Below, piece by piece: positions 44,898 to 56,412 of a stretch of DNA of 64,000 nucleotides. The position numbers and the translations under genes were made by a program. The stretch's first letter is position 1. Every line of letters begins with the position of its first letter. The DNA comes from Litsea cubeba (taxonomy: Eukaryota; Streptophyta; Magnoliopsida; Laurales; Lauraceae). The notes beneath the pieces are model-generated. The model searched no databases and was not told the DNA's origin. It was given only the letters and a program-made list of their open reading frames with translations. The stretch covers positions 119,931,206-119,995,205 of the forward strand of contig CM022946.1 in assembly GCA_012931725.1 (NCBI GenBank), written 5' to 3'.

Positions 44898-47084
44898 AAG
44901 AATATAATGATCATAAATGGGAAGTTCTATGGTTTTGTCTTTTCAAATCACTCGAGGGAGATGACCCAAGCAATATGAAGAAGGCAAAACGCCATAGAGG
45001 GTACAATTGTTCTGATCGCAGGTATGGTAAGCCCAGAATGAGCGTCCCAGTGATTGCTAGAAGCAATTGTGAACTTAAATTCGACTTATCGAGAAGCAGA
45101 GCTTGCTCGAGGTAAGAAGAATATAAAGTTGGAGTTACAAATGTGCCGGTCGCAATATAGTAGACCCTGAAAGGGCGTACTAGTACCACTAGACACAAGT
45201 GTTTTGAGACCGCATCCATGAGATGAGATTCTCTGTTTTGAAAGGTCAAGATTGGATTCATCAAAGAGAACAGATGGTATTCCGATCTGAACACGGGCTC
45301 AGCGATTTCCGCGAGCACCAGTGCTCAGAAAGAAATGAACCATAATTTCTCGGATCTGAATCCAAAAATGACGAGTTTTTTTTTTTTTTGAAAGGCCAAT
45401 ATCGGGTTCATCAAAGAGAGCAAAAGGCACTCCAATCTGAACACGGGCTCAGCGATTTCCGCGAGCGCCAGTGCTCAGAAAGGAGAAGACCAAGATTTCT
45501 CCAATCTAAATCCAAAATGACTTTTTTTTTTGAAAATCTTTTTAAAAAAAAATCTTTTTTTTATTTTTTATTTTTTTTATTTTTTATTTATTATTTTAAA
45601 ATTTTTATTTTTAAAAAATTAATTTTTGAAAAAAAATTTATTTAAAAGACGAGAGAGTACACATAGGCCTCCTAACCCGGTCTTATGAAATCTCGATTGA
45701 TAGAATTGCCCCCAGGTAAGGGTAGGATTACTTAATGAACCCGTTTGGAGGACCCTTGCCTAGAACAGTCAAGCTGTCTCCACACTCTGGACAAGGCTTT
45801 TCTTGAATCAACCATGATCAAAGAACGCAGTTGGTTTAACCTTAGTGGTCTATGTCTTTTTTTTGTTTTTTTTATATATATTTATTTTTTTATTTTTTTT
45901 ATTTTTAATGAACTCATCGAAGAGAAACGATGGCCCAAAACCTTAGTCGAACAGGCTCAACATTTCTGCAAGCACGATGAACGATAGGAAAGGATCAAGG
46001 TTTCTCAATTTTGAATCCAAACTGAGAAATCTAATTTTTTTTATTTTTTTTATATATTTTTTTTATTTTTTGATTTTTAATGAACTCATCGAAGAGAAAG
46101 GATGGCCCAAAACCTTAGTTGAACAGGCTCAACATTTCTGCAAGCACGATGAACGATAGGAAAGGATCAAGGTTTCTCAATTTTGAATCCAAACTGAGAA
46201 ATCTAATTTTTTTATTTTTTTTATATATTTTTTTTTATTTTTTGATTTTTAATGAACTCATCGAAGAGAAACGATGGCCCAAAACCTTAGTCGAACAGGC
46301 TCAACATTTCTGCGAGCACGATGAACGATAGAAAATGATCAAGGTTTCTCAATTTTGAATCCAAACTGAGAAATCTAATTTTATATATATATATTTTTTA
46401 TTTTTAATGAACTCATTGAAGAGAAACGATGGCCCAAAACCTTAGTCGAACAGGCTCAACATTTCTGCAAGCACGATGAACGATAGGAAAGGATCAAGGT
46501 TTCTCAATTTTGAATCCAAACTGAGAAATCTAATTTTTTTGTTTTTTTTATATATTTTTTTATTTTTTGATTTTTAATGAACTCATCGAAGAGAAACGAT
46601 GGCCCAAAACCTTAGTCGAACAGGCTCAACATTTCCGCAAGCACGATGAACGATAGGAAAGGATCAAGGTTTCTCAATTTTGAATCCAAACTGAGAAATC
46701 TAATTTTCTTTTTTTATATATTTTTTTTATTTTTTGATATTTAATGAACTCATCGAAGAGAAACGATGGCCCAAAACCTTAGTCGAACAGGCTCAACATT
46801 TCTGCAAGCACGATGAACGATAGGAAAGGATCAAGGTTTCTCAATTTTGAATTCAAACTGAGAAAATTTGATTTTTTATTATTTTTTTTAAAAGAGAAAT
46901 AGCGGAAATAAATTCAAAGAATTAGAAATTTTCCAAAAAATCTCATCTCATTTTTTTTAGATGCGGAATCCAACATAGGCCACCAATTAGAAAGTAGCCA
47001 AGGAATCGAGAAAAGAAATATAAGCATAGAGCAAAAGATATGATATGTAAATTTTTCATTTCTAGCATCGTGTTCTCAAATGAA
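44898..47084 (-). repeat. Repeat-rich leader of element C: about 170-bp tandem array
   Basis: Six copies of a unit with GAACTCATCGAAGAGAAACG and GGCTCAACATTTCTGC lie at about 45904-46875, spaced 157-172 bp, separated by T-rich tracts of variable length. Two older, diverged relatives at about 45221-45345 and 45385-45515 have GGTTCATCAAAGAGAGCA-type words and CAGCGATTTCCGCGAGC. It lies between the primer site and gag. The ORF at 45318-44911 is not supported by any family feature. Confidence 0.85.
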
Positions 47085-47105
47085 CGGGTCCCACCGGGTG
47101 TGCCA
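47085..47105 (-). other. Primer-binding site of element C
   Basis: Minus-strand TGGCACACCCGGTGGGACCC lies three bases inside the LTR end. Similar TGGC-CCGGTGGGAC sites are common in plant Ty3/gypsy elements. Confidence 0.65.
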
Positions 47106-47916
47106 GCTTGATGGACCGCGCTCCTGCCTGGTCCTACCGAGGTTGGCAGACGTGGGAGTCCGTTGGGTCCGACCCTTTCGTAACCGAGGGGCAGAGGCGT
47201 GCATCAACATTTCTTTTGTGTGGGTGTGCCAGATTTTCTATTTTTACTTGGAATTGCAAGTGGTGATCCGGAGATTAACCTTATCAAGTAAAAAAGAAAT
47301 CAACTTCTTTCAAGTTTTCCATTGCACATATATTTAAGAAAAAAGACATTTTCTTGATTTGCCGTGAAAGGCGATTTTTTTGGCATTTATAGCCGATTTT
47401 GGAGTTTATGACCGATTTTTGGCGTTTATAGCCGATTTACAATCCTTATCAATAATGAAAGACAAGAGTTGTGATTTTTGTCTCTTTTAAAAAAATACAA
47501 ACTACAATGAAAAGCAAGAAAAGGAGGATCTAACTACTCAGGAGATTGAAGAGGACCCGTTCAGATTGACGGTCGCAAGCCATATGTGGACTTCGCTATC
47601 ATCCATGCAGATGAGAACAGAGGATGCTATTGATTTGCTTGGCTTGGCTATAACCTCAGGTTTTTAGAGGACAAAGACCAAAAGGAGGTCCTATGTCCAA
47701 CAAAAAGTCAAGTAGACGGGCTGAAAAGCCACGTCTAAGCCATTGGAGGCAGAAGGAGAAGGCAAGGACCTTGGGGGGGTACCCCCCAAGGGACTTTTGT
47801 CACCTTGTAGCGGTGGTCGGTGTAGAACTTCCGCAGAGTTTTGTCTCTTTCCTTCTCTGAGTTTCTGTGCTTTGTCCGTGTCTCTGTGTCTGTCTTTCTT
47901 TCTTTGGAATGCTCTC

Positions 47917-47925
47917 CTATTTATA
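47917..47925 (-). promoter_or_regulatory. TATA box of the element C LTR
   Basis: Minus-strand TATAAATAG is followed by a purine-rich leader. Position inside the LTR supports a promoter. Confidence 0.55.
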
Positions 47926-48589
47926 GGCTTTTAGGTAGCCATTTAGGAGGGTTCATGAGCCTTAATTGTCATAAAGCTACATAAAGGGAGGAGTTACAAG
48001 ATTGAATTCTTTATTTTGTAACTCCTTTTTCTTGGCTTCTGATTGGCCGGAGGAGATTGAGGGCATTTAATCGCCTTTAATCGCCATGATGGGAGGAGTT
48101 TCATGGGTTAAATGCCATGAATCTCTTGACTTGTAACTCCCGGATGCTTGCTTCTGATTGGTCCGTCCAAGAAATGGATTAATGACTGTAATAAAGCTAG
48201 TGAATTAATCGCATTAAGTGGTCGTCGAGCAGTTGAAGAGTCGCGGGCCGTGCCGCGTCTTTTGGGATTCTTCTGGCGATGATCATCGATGGATCTTCAT
48301 GTAGATCGACATCGGATGACCATGTAACTTCAGGTGTTGGTTGACAACAGCGGGTCGGTGCCATCTGTCCTGTCGATTTCTCGATCGGTCGGGTAGAAAG
48401 CACACTTTTTTTGGTTGACCAGTTGGCGATCAATGTAGATTTCGATACTCTTGATGATTAACCCATGTTTTTTACGGATGTCAGAGGATTTGGTGTCTCA
48501 AAAGTATGAATTTTGGAAAATACCAGAGGCCGGACGCTTCGAATCGCGAAAAAACGGTGAAAAACGGGGTTTCCGGGGCCCACCGGGCG

Positions 48590-48652
48590 ATCCCGGGCCC
48601 TAGGGTCGCCGGCGACCCTGGGCCAAGGTCGCAGGGGTCTGCGACCCTGGGG
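48590..48652. repeat. GC-rich palindromic cassette in the element C LTR
   Basis: A perfect 18-bp palindrome AGGGTCGCCGGCGACCCT (48602-48619) is followed by the hairpin GGTCGCAG-GGGT-CTGCGACC (48627-48646), in AT-rich surroundings. Confidence 0.85.
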
Positions 48653-49661
48653 GGGCTTTTCCCCTTTTTGTCCCGTTTTGTGTCCGTTTTTGCTATTTTT
48701 TTATTCTTTTTTCTTCTGTATTTTTCCTTGACATTTTTGACCATTTTTTGGCCTGATTTTCCTGTAGAGAATCTGATGAGAATCCTTGCATTTTATTTTG
48801 CAAAGTTTCCAGTTTTCCGAGAAAGCCGAAGACTTTGTCGCGCAGAGCTGCCGATTTTCCGTCAGAAGCTGAAACTGGGTCAAACGATGTCGGAATGTCC
48901 TGAAATTTGGGGTGAAGCCTGCTGCGCAATAAATAAGACTAACCATAAGCTTTTATTTGAGTTTTGAAGCTGTTTGGGGTCCTATCACCAGTAGACTTGC
49001 TTTTGTCGCGATGAAGATGTCGCGGCTTGATGTGCGGTCAACCGATGTCTGATTGACTTGGAATTTGACAAGGAACCCATTGGAGTCATTTTAAGATGAT
49101 CCATAGGCTCTGTATTGGAAACCATGGTCCCGGGGAGCTTCGCCACCGAGAGGCCTGATTTGGCTTCCGAGCGTCAAAGTATGGTCAAATGTTGTCGAAA
49201 TGACCTGAAATTTGACGTGTAGCCCTTTGTAAGCATTTTGAAGCCGTCCATGTGCTCTATCTGATGAGTGATGGCCTTGGTGGTTCTCGCCGCTGAGAGG
49301 CTTGATTTAGCTGTTCGAGGGTTGATGTTTGTCGGTTTGACTCGGAACTTGACGTGGAGCATTTTGGATGTATTTTGAGACCATCCATCGGCTCTGATCG
49401 AAGATTTGGTGTCTCCGATGCTTTCGCCGCCGGAAGCTCCTTTTCAGCTGCCGGAGAAGCGAAGTTAGGCCAAATGATTTTGAAATGGCCTGAAACTTCT
49501 TGTGTACTCCTCTTTTGGCTATCTTGAAGGATCTTGCGGTTTTTGTTTGATTCTGACAAGATTTGATTTTTTGGAAGTAGCATTGCCTATTTATGGCAGG
49601 TTGCGACTTCATGTAGCTCTTTGGATCTTGAAGAGGCAAAGTGACATTTTTGGTGTCAACA

Positions 49662-50494
49662 AGAACACAGTTGAGCAGACAACATATAGAGCAAAAACCA
49701 ATCAGAAATCACTCTAGCACTAGAAAACCATAATAAACCTGGTCCAAAGAAACAATCTCACTCACAAACTAGATCAAACAAGTTTGTACTAGTTTGTTTG
49801 AAACCCTCCAGCTGGTGACTGTAATCTACTGCTTATAGCGATACCCAATTGAGCCCACATCATACATGGGGCTCACCTATGGTGATTGAAACTGTTCATT
49901 TGATGACCCACTGGCACTTATAATTATAATGTTGATCTGATTGCAGAATATACTGGGTCAAATAGATTGGGAAATGGAAGAGTGTAACTCAACAAAGATT
50001 TTCTTAGAAATCAAACTCAAAAACAGCAAACTAAAGTGATCGGCCATGTTACAAACCCAAATGGCTGCCCAAACAATCATGAGCATTTCATCTCTTTTTT
50101 TTCTTTTTCTTTTTTCTTTTTTTTTTTGAATGGCATCAGCATTTCATATTGAGCTCGAAAGAACCAAAAAACGTATTAATGCAACATTACACTCATAATG
50201 TTGATTGTATAGAATGTTGAGTTTAAGATGAAAAGGATGAAAATCAAAATTCAATTGCTCAATATCATGCTCTAGTCCTAAACATTCAGGATTTGGGTCT
50301 CAAAATCATTTCAACCAATAACACCTTCATTCAACAGTGTGCACTCATAATGCACATTTTTATGTATTTGTATCCAACAGGTTGTAGATAAAATTTAAAT
50401 GCCCTCCTATGATGGGGAGACTCTGCTAAAAACTTTAAAAATTTTCCTAAATTGGGATCTTCTTTATTCTTGTTATTTATTATTTGCATTGTAG
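49662..50494. other. Non-coding flank left of the CACTA coding remnant
   Basis: No gene is seen. A pyrimidine-rich tract lies at about 50092-50127. The 5 bp right of element C are AGAAC, but the partner duplication is lost. The CACTA 5' terminus should be here or further left, and I cannot find it. Confidence 0.4.
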
Positions 50495-50578
50495 GATGTT
50501 GTTAGAAGTCTTCATGAAGCTAATAGATCTCTTGCACAACAAGATCTAAACAATGACCCTGTTGTGAAGGTATTATTC

Positions 50579-50592
50579 ATTGAGTTTTCTTG
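50579..50592. repeat. Left target site duplication (14 bp) of the retroposon
   Basis: ATTGAGTTTTCTTG precedes a T-run and recurs at 51253-51266. Confidence 0.85.
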
Positions 50593-51252
50593 TTTTTTTT
50601 TTTTTGCTTTTGCTTTGAGGTAAAATATGTATTAAGCAGACAAAGAAAGAAGGGCAATGTGCCCCCAAAAACATGAATGGGAGGGAGGCTTACAAAAAAT
50701 GCCAACCCAAACTATAGCAACAGAAAAGGAAGCTTCAGAAACCAAACCAAACCAAGCCTTTTCCCACTAGGTGGGGTCGGCTATCAAATCCATAAAGAAA
50801 TCCGATTGAGTATTGTACTGGCTGTCAGCTACCTAACGCACACCCTCCTCCTTTGTCCGGGCTTGGGACCGGCTATGTCAAGGATACCCCAACATAGGAA
50901 GAAAAGGAAGCTTCACAAGAGAAAAAAAAAAACATTGGATAGACCAGCACCCTTCTGACACAGGGAGCAGGCTGGACCTATACCAGAGCACATCCAAAAT
51001 ACTGCACAACCACCTGAAACCGCTGGAGACTTTGCCACCATCAGCATCACCACAAGCATGAAGAAAAACAGAGCCAAACAAAACTATAAAATATCCCTTA
51101 ACCCAAGCAGAATGGGGTGAGAAAGAAGGGCTGAATTCTGGTCTGGAACTGAGGTTGCCATGCATTTCAGACGGTAAAAAATGACAACTTGAGCACGTTG
51201 CAGGGAAGGCTCTTTGTTGCAATGCTTAAAGTCGTTTCGTAGCTGCCAGTGT
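50593..51252 (-). mobile_element. LINE- or SINE-type retroposon, 660 bp, 5'-truncated
   Basis: A poly(T) start on the + strand is a poly(A) tail on the minus strand, and 14-bp duplications flank it, the hallmarks of target-primed reverse transcription. Inside are CCCACTAGGTGGGGTCGGCT and GGGCTTGGGACCGGCTATG, words I associate with 3' regions of plant non-LTR retroelements. The minus-strand frame at 51222-50878 is not recognisable as RT. Confidence 0.75.
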
Positions 51253-51266
51253 ATTGAGTTTTCTTG
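51253..51266. repeat. Right target site duplication (14 bp) of the retroposon
   Basis: Exact copy of 50579-50592. Confidence 0.85.
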
Positions 51267-51975
51267 TTGATCATAAAGATTTACATGCATCAATTTTGAA
51301 TTTGTCTAAGTATTGACATTATTTTCTTTTACTTCCGCATAGCTCATTGGCCGTGATTCTCGAGGACGTGTTCGTGGCTTAGGCATGGGTATTTCTAAGA
51401 CTAGTATCAGTTATGGTGCTCCTTATATGAAAGCTTTAGTAGATCATAAATCATCACAGGAAAAGATTGAGAATAAAATGGTACAGTTGATGGAGGAGAT
51501 TGAGGTGGCTTCCGGAAGGAAATTGATGAGCTTAAACAAAGTCTATCCCAAGGTGGGATGCTGATGTGGTCATCCACCAATCATCTCCATTATTCTCAGG
51601 TACAATATTTATTTTCCATGTATTCCAGATTCCTTAGATTAAATAAATATTAGGATTGATGAAGTCCTAACACTATTTATTCCTAATAATTTTGTAGGCT
51701 CGTAATGATTCACCACATCAAGAGACACGTACCAACCGAGCAAGTGAACGGATAAAAATGACGATGCGTCGTTTGATGCATTTGGTGCAAAAAGATATGC
51801 TTGTATTGCTTATGGGACAGTGATTGGTTCATTGCTTGAGTATCCAGGATGCTATAGGATTGTTGTGGAAGAGATCCTTGATTATTCTACCCAGTTAGTC
51901 AATGGAGATAAAGCTTTTGGAGATCTCAATTTGGGTGATATGATTGATTGGCCCATGTATAAGACTTTAGATTAG

Positions 51976-52563
51976 TTTCATTTCACTTTGTTGCACTTTC
52001 GATTTTAGTTTAAAAGATTGTCTTGGAATGACTTCAATTGAAGCATTTGGTTTTTTATTTGTTGGATTGAATTTTAAATGTAGTAAATCTATTTATGCTA
52101 ATTGATGATTGTTGGTATCTTATGTGTTATTGTTTGTATTTAATGGATGGATGGTTATTTATATTTATTGGATGGATGATTATATGAATTCTATAAATAG
52201 GTGATTTTCATTTAAAAAAAAAAGAACAAAACAACAGCTACTAACACTTGATAATTCGAAGAATGTTCCAAATGCTAAATTAAACGACAGTCTTTAAAAC
52301 TTGATAATTTATGAAAAATATTTTTTTATTAATTATTAATTAAAAAACGACAGTTTTCATAATAAATAACAAGAGCTAATGACACTTGAGAAAAAGACAC
52401 CTCAAAATACTTGTTTATTCCCATAATTCCACGATAGTTGTGAGCACTTGTTTCCCATAAGCTACACCAATATTAACGATGGCCCAAACGACGGTTTGGA
52501 CTGTCGTTTGTCCAATTAAACTACATCTCTAAACACTTGGTTTTTGCCCCTTTTGACGTAGTG
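51976..52563 (+). mobile_element. 3' end of the CACTA element
   Basis: The right end reads TTTTTGCCCCTTTTGACGTAGTG, that is CACTACGTCAAAAGGGGC in reverse, the CACTA-type terminal repeat. Subterminal motifs AACGACAG, CGACAGTTTT, AACGACGG and CTGTCGTTTG occur in both orientations from 52280, as usual for this superfamily. The 3 bp after it are GAG. Confidence 0.7.
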
Positions 52564-53441
52564 GAGAAACCTTAACCGGGTGAAAAATCACGGATCCGAA
52601 CTAGATCAACAATCAAGCACTATGAATATCGCAATTACAAGATACTCACAAATTCCTCCCTAGATATCCCCTACCTAAGGACTGTAGTTACCTCTTATAT
52701 AGCTTCACGCCTCAACGACTTCACACCGTTGATTGCAATATATTCAAACCAACGCTTGACTCTTTAAATCTTCTACTGAAAAAGATGATCTTCTACTAGG
52801 GAAGTATAAGAAGTTGCTTTCTAGATGATCTCTTTAGCACAAGTCTTCAATCAAAAACTCTAGAGAAGTATTCTCTCAATTAGATCTTCCAACTCAGAAT
52901 AATGAGAGATGTATATCAATATGATAGCCCATGAGTCCTTTCAATAGCCTTTAGGACGTGCTTAAGGTTGCCCAAGAAGATTATAACTAAAACAAGCAAT
53001 TTGGGCACCATTAGAAATAAATTTCTAATTTTCGTAGAACTCAGTCGCGTCATCCACTCGAGCGAATGGAAGTGCGCTCGAGCGAGCAAGGCTCTGTCTC
53101 AGTATCTGGTGGCTTCCTGATTACCTCCGCTCGAGCGTAATCATGGGCGCTCGAGCGAACTCTATTATGGATGATCCGGAAATTCAGCACTTCTACTTCC
53201 TCTTAACTTTCTTCATCTAATTCTTACAGTCTTCTAACCTCTAATTCTTGTAGTTTTTCTTCTTTTAATCTTGCCAGACTTCTCACTACTAATTCTGTCA
53301 TGACTTCTCACTTCTAATCCTTCCAGTCTTCTATCATCAGAGCAGAGACACAATCCTTTGCTAAAATTAAAAATTACAACTCAATGGACCCAGAATTTCA
53401 CCTAACCCATGAATTAGCCAACACACAAAAACCTAACAGAT
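52564..53441 (-). repeat. LTR fragment, probably copia type, interrupted by the CACTA end
   Basis: On the minus strand it starts TGTTAGGTTTTTGTG at 53441. It has a TATATAAG box near 52702-52694 and reads CCGGTTAAGGTTTCTCCAC-like U5 sequence up to the CACTA terminus. The rest of the LTR and the internal region are missing. A CTCGAGCG cassette is at 53050-53165. The superfamily call is tentative. Confidence 0.45.
53050..53165. repeat. CTCGAGCG palindrome cassette in the copia-like LTR
   Basis: Four CTCGAGCG cores at about 53055, 53082, 53131 and 53150 in a GC-richer patch. Confidence 0.75.
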
Positions 53442-53568
53442 CATAAGAGGGGATTTTACTAGAAAAATCACCTTAGTTGCAGACTACATTAAAAAGTCCC
53501 TCTTAGTTTTCCTCGTACAAAGTGGTCCTTCCGTTTTCTTTTTGTGTAAAACGAGATCTGCGTCGCAC

Positions 53569-53622
<54 letters not shown>

Positions 53623-55540
53623 AGTCCTCCTCCTCTCTTTCCCAAACCCAATGGAGAAGACCGAATGAAAACCTAAAATGAGTTTTTGTAGACTAATCTT
53701 CTTTAGTTTGTCACATCCTAATATAAGTTACAAATCAAGTATCAACAGAAAACCTGAAATCTGTTTGTGTAGCCTAATCTTCTCCAGTTTATTACATCCC
53801 TAACATAGGGTTTTTTTCTTTTTTTCCCCTAAAAAGAGCACGATAATCGAGAGAAATAAAATTCCATATCGGTTTGGAGATTATGGGTTTTTTTAGATAA
53901 TAAGAGGATTCCAATGTCCTCTTCTTCTTCATCCCAGATTGGGACCGCTGCAAATCTCCCTAGACCATATTTCTTTTAGTTTCAAAAGAGAAGCCATTTC
54001 AAGAAAATAAAAAAAATTCAGATTTGATGAAGCCTAGTCTGAGTTATAAATCCTCATTGGGTTTGGGGAAGAGAGAAGGAAGATGACGGGAAAGTAGTTC
54101 TTTTGCGTGTGGAGGGTTTAGGGAGGGTCAATGTCAATGCAAATTCATCTAAAAAAAATTTTGAAGTTCAGTGGGAGGGAAACTAAGAGAGCCTTTTTCT
54201 GTGTAGTTTGCATCTAAGGTGAATTTTTTTGGTAAAATGGCCTCTTCATAAAAAAATAAAAAGAGAAAAGAATGGAACAACAAAAAGCAAACCACCCGAA
54301 TTTTTAGGAGGCGGCCTGACCCACTCCTAGAGAAAACCATCCCAACAAAAGTTCTTAGAGCCTAATACAAAACTTAGTTAAAATATGAGCTGCCTCATTA
54401 AGAGTTTTAGGAACAAAGGAAAAACTCAAAATTGTATTACTAGTTGGTCGCATTTTCATTTTTTTAATTTTAGTTTTTTAATTACCTTATTTATTTTGAT
54501 TTTCTTATTTAGTTATAAATTCTTTATTTTCCTTTCTTATTCTACCACCACCGATATTATCTTTTGTTGGTCATATATTCTTTCTTCTTTCCAAAAATTA
54601 TTGTGTTTTTCCTAAGAATTGTAAAAGAAGAATATTGGTGTTGAATTATATATATATATATATATATGGCCACCCAGATAGTTTGCAAGCTTATCATATC
54701 ACTTGGGTGTTTCTTAAATATATTTTTTAAATTTTAATCATAGTAAACATTGAGTCTTTATATTAGAAACCAATTCGACCAGCTGTTACAAATATAAAAC
54801 TCACTGTAAAAATAAAAAAATAAAAAAAATAAAAAAAATAAAAAAAAAAGAAAACTATAAAATATCTCAAAATTTGATGGAATTTGAGAAAAATTGCATT
54901 TGAAGCAAATTTCATTCCTTTTCCAAATCAACTTAAGGGGCTCTTATTTTAGAGTTAACTCCTTATATGTTCTTTTAATAGGTCCAAGCTTAGCATAGGC
55001 CTGCTCTGCTAGTCACATGTTATAGTCTCTTATTTAACAATTGAATTTAGCTAAGGGTGGTCTCCTCAAATGTTTTTTAACTTACTTAAAAGAGAAAAGA
55101 TTGTACTTTAGCGAATAACAAAAGTATACCCATTTATAATACACAAAATAAAAATTACTATACCAATATATAATACACAAAATAAAAAATACTTTGTACA
55201 TAACTTAGAAAATAAAAGGAAAGACACAAAATCAAGGAAATGAAGGACAACAATCACTTGGAAGCCAACTCATTGTTAGCTTATTGGTGGGGCGCTCACC
55301 CTGTACATCTCTAGTTTGCTATGTGCTCACCACGAGGCTGCACAAGCATTGATGGTAAGGGTTCTGGGTTGAGGGTTTGTGCCGGTGCACAAGCATTTAT
55401 AAGAAGAAAAAAAAGGGCAAAAAAAAAGAAGAGCCAGGACAACCCAATGATTTTGTTGCACATGGATTTGTTTAGATAAAACAAAGAAAGGGTGTCACGT
55501 GAAAGGAGACAGATCTCCAAGGATAAAAAAAAAAAAAAAA
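53442..55540. other. AT-rich non-coding DNA
   Basis: It contains a 50-bp A-run at 53571-53620, a TA microsatellite at about 54647-54667 and AAATAAA-type simple repeats near 54808-54850. Short ORFs lack any recognisable domain. I see no gene or transposon end. Confidence 0.55.
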
Positions 55541-55545
55541 GACGA
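55541..55545. repeat. Left target site duplication of the solo LTR (GACGA)
   Basis: GACGA precedes TGTAGGTGCAAAA and recurs at 56408-56412. Confidence 0.9.
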
Positions 55546-56407
55546 TGTAGGTGCAAAAAATAACGACCCACAATAATGGGGGGTGCCTTAGAGGACTTAC
55601 CCGAGTGAGATTAGGGACACCGATGCCTGCGCCTGGAGCCTGAGAAAAGGAAGGAGAAATGCAGGTCAGAGGACCCTGGCCTGGGCGGCGCAGGGCTCTC
55701 CGATGCCTAAGTTAGTGTATGAACTAAGCTGAGGGAGGAGATTTTTTGGGGGAGAAGATGGCATACCAGAGTGGTAATGGCGTCCTCCTTTTCTCTGGAG
55801 GGGTAGCTGTGTTTATATAGAGGAGGAGGAGGCAAACGGGTTGTTGGCTGTCTTGTCATAGCCCACTTTGTCAGGTACTAGGGAGGCGTGGTCTCATCGT
55901 AGCCTGTCTGGTCCCGTCGGAGCCTGTCTTGTCCCGTTAGGCCATATCCTGGCGCTTTGGGAGCTGTGGAGGGCGATCTGTCAGGAGATACGGGATGTCC
56001 CCCTTGTCTTGTCGCACGTGCTCTAGCGTGCTCAAGTGTCCAATGGTGGACAGCTGTCAGGCCCTGCCTCGGCTAGTCCTGGCATCCTGACCGAGGTCGG
56101 GGAGCCGAGGTCGGAGAGGACCTTGACTTGGTTAGAGCCCTTGCAGAGACGCCGAAATGGAGGACCGGGGAGGAGTCCCTAGCCGAGCTGGAGACGACCT
56201 GGCCGAGGTGGAGCTCAGCCGAGCTGGGAGCGTCCTGGCCAAGGTGGAGATGTGCAAGGGGCCGAGATGAGTCTCTGGCCGGAGTGGGGCACTTGGCCGA
56301 ACTGACGGACGTTGAGACGGGCCTTGCCGAGATGGCCTAGCTGGCGCCGGAGCATGAGATAGAGCATCCGGCCAGTCATCCGGCGAGTTCGGAAATATCC
56401 CCACACA
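55546..56407 (-). mobile_element. Solo LTR of an A/B-related Tat element, minus strand
   Basis: 862 bp. In minus-strand reading it starts TGTGTGGGGATATTTCC, contains TATATAAACAC near 55820, GCATCGGAGAGCCCTG and CAGGGTCCTCTGACC, and ends TTTTTTGCACCTACA, the same landmarks as the LTRs of A and B. The block around 56100-56320 repeats GCCGAG-type words. No internal sequence is left. The short ORFs here are repeat by-products. Confidence 0.9.
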
Positions 56408-56412
56408 GACGA
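56408..56412. repeat. Right target site duplication of the solo LTR (GACGA)
   Basis: Exact copy of 55541-55545. Confidence 0.9.

Larger units (their letters stand above)
36618..49661 (-). mobile_element. Tat-like Ty3/gypsy element C (deleted, minus strand)
   Basis: Reading down from 49661: a 2.55-kb LTR, primer site, tandem-repeat leader, gag, a remnant of pol without protease and RT core, RNase H, a second RNase H, integrase, a repeat-rich spacer and a gene on the opposite strand. Layout and the double RNase H match the Tat group, but the family differs from A and B. The 3' LTR is absent: the element abuts the broken LTR of B at 36617. Confidence 0.75.
47109..49661 (-). repeat. 5' LTR of element C, 2.55 kb
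   Basis: On the minus strand it starts TGTTGACACCAAAAATG at 49661 and ends CA at 47109 just before the primer site. A TATAAATAG box lies at 47925-47917. A GC-rich palindromic cassette lies at 48590-48650. Without the second LTR the outer boundary rests on the typical TGTTGACACC start alone. Confidence 0.65.
50495..51975 (+). pseudogene. CACTA (En/Spm-type) accessory transposon protein, fragment in exons
   Basis: Exon 50495-50569 (NRSLAQQDLNNDPVVK) lies between TTGTAG and GTATTA. Exon 51343-51599 reads LIGRDSRGRVRGLGMG, the conserved RGRVRG motif of plant CACTA-type transposon proteins, then a coiled part after a one-base shift. A third exon from 51698 reads ARNDSPHQETRTN and, after another shift, GTVIGSLLEYPGCYRIVVEE and MIDWP, ending at TAG 51973-51975, like the C-terminal domain seen in such proteins. 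The N-terminal part and the DDE transposase are absent. A retroposon sits in the first intron. Confidence 0.65.

Noticed and set aside
44911..45318. Minus-strand ORF of 135 codons in the leader of element C
   Set aside because: It overlaps a diverged copy of the tandem repeat, has no family motif, and its start is not next to a promoter. Chance opening is more likely.
45900..46880. Possible CRISPR array because of regular repeats
   Set aside because: The repeats are about 130 bp with T-rich spacers that are similar to one another. This is an ordinary tandem array in a plant retroelement.
50878..51222. Minus-strand ORF of 114 codons in the retroposon as a possible RT
   Set aside because: No YADD or other RT motif is visible. 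It probably belongs to the 3' region of the element.
56128..56404. ORFs on both strands of the solo LTR at 55546-56407
   Set aside because: They come from repeated GCCGAG-type words and are absent from related LTRs of A and B.
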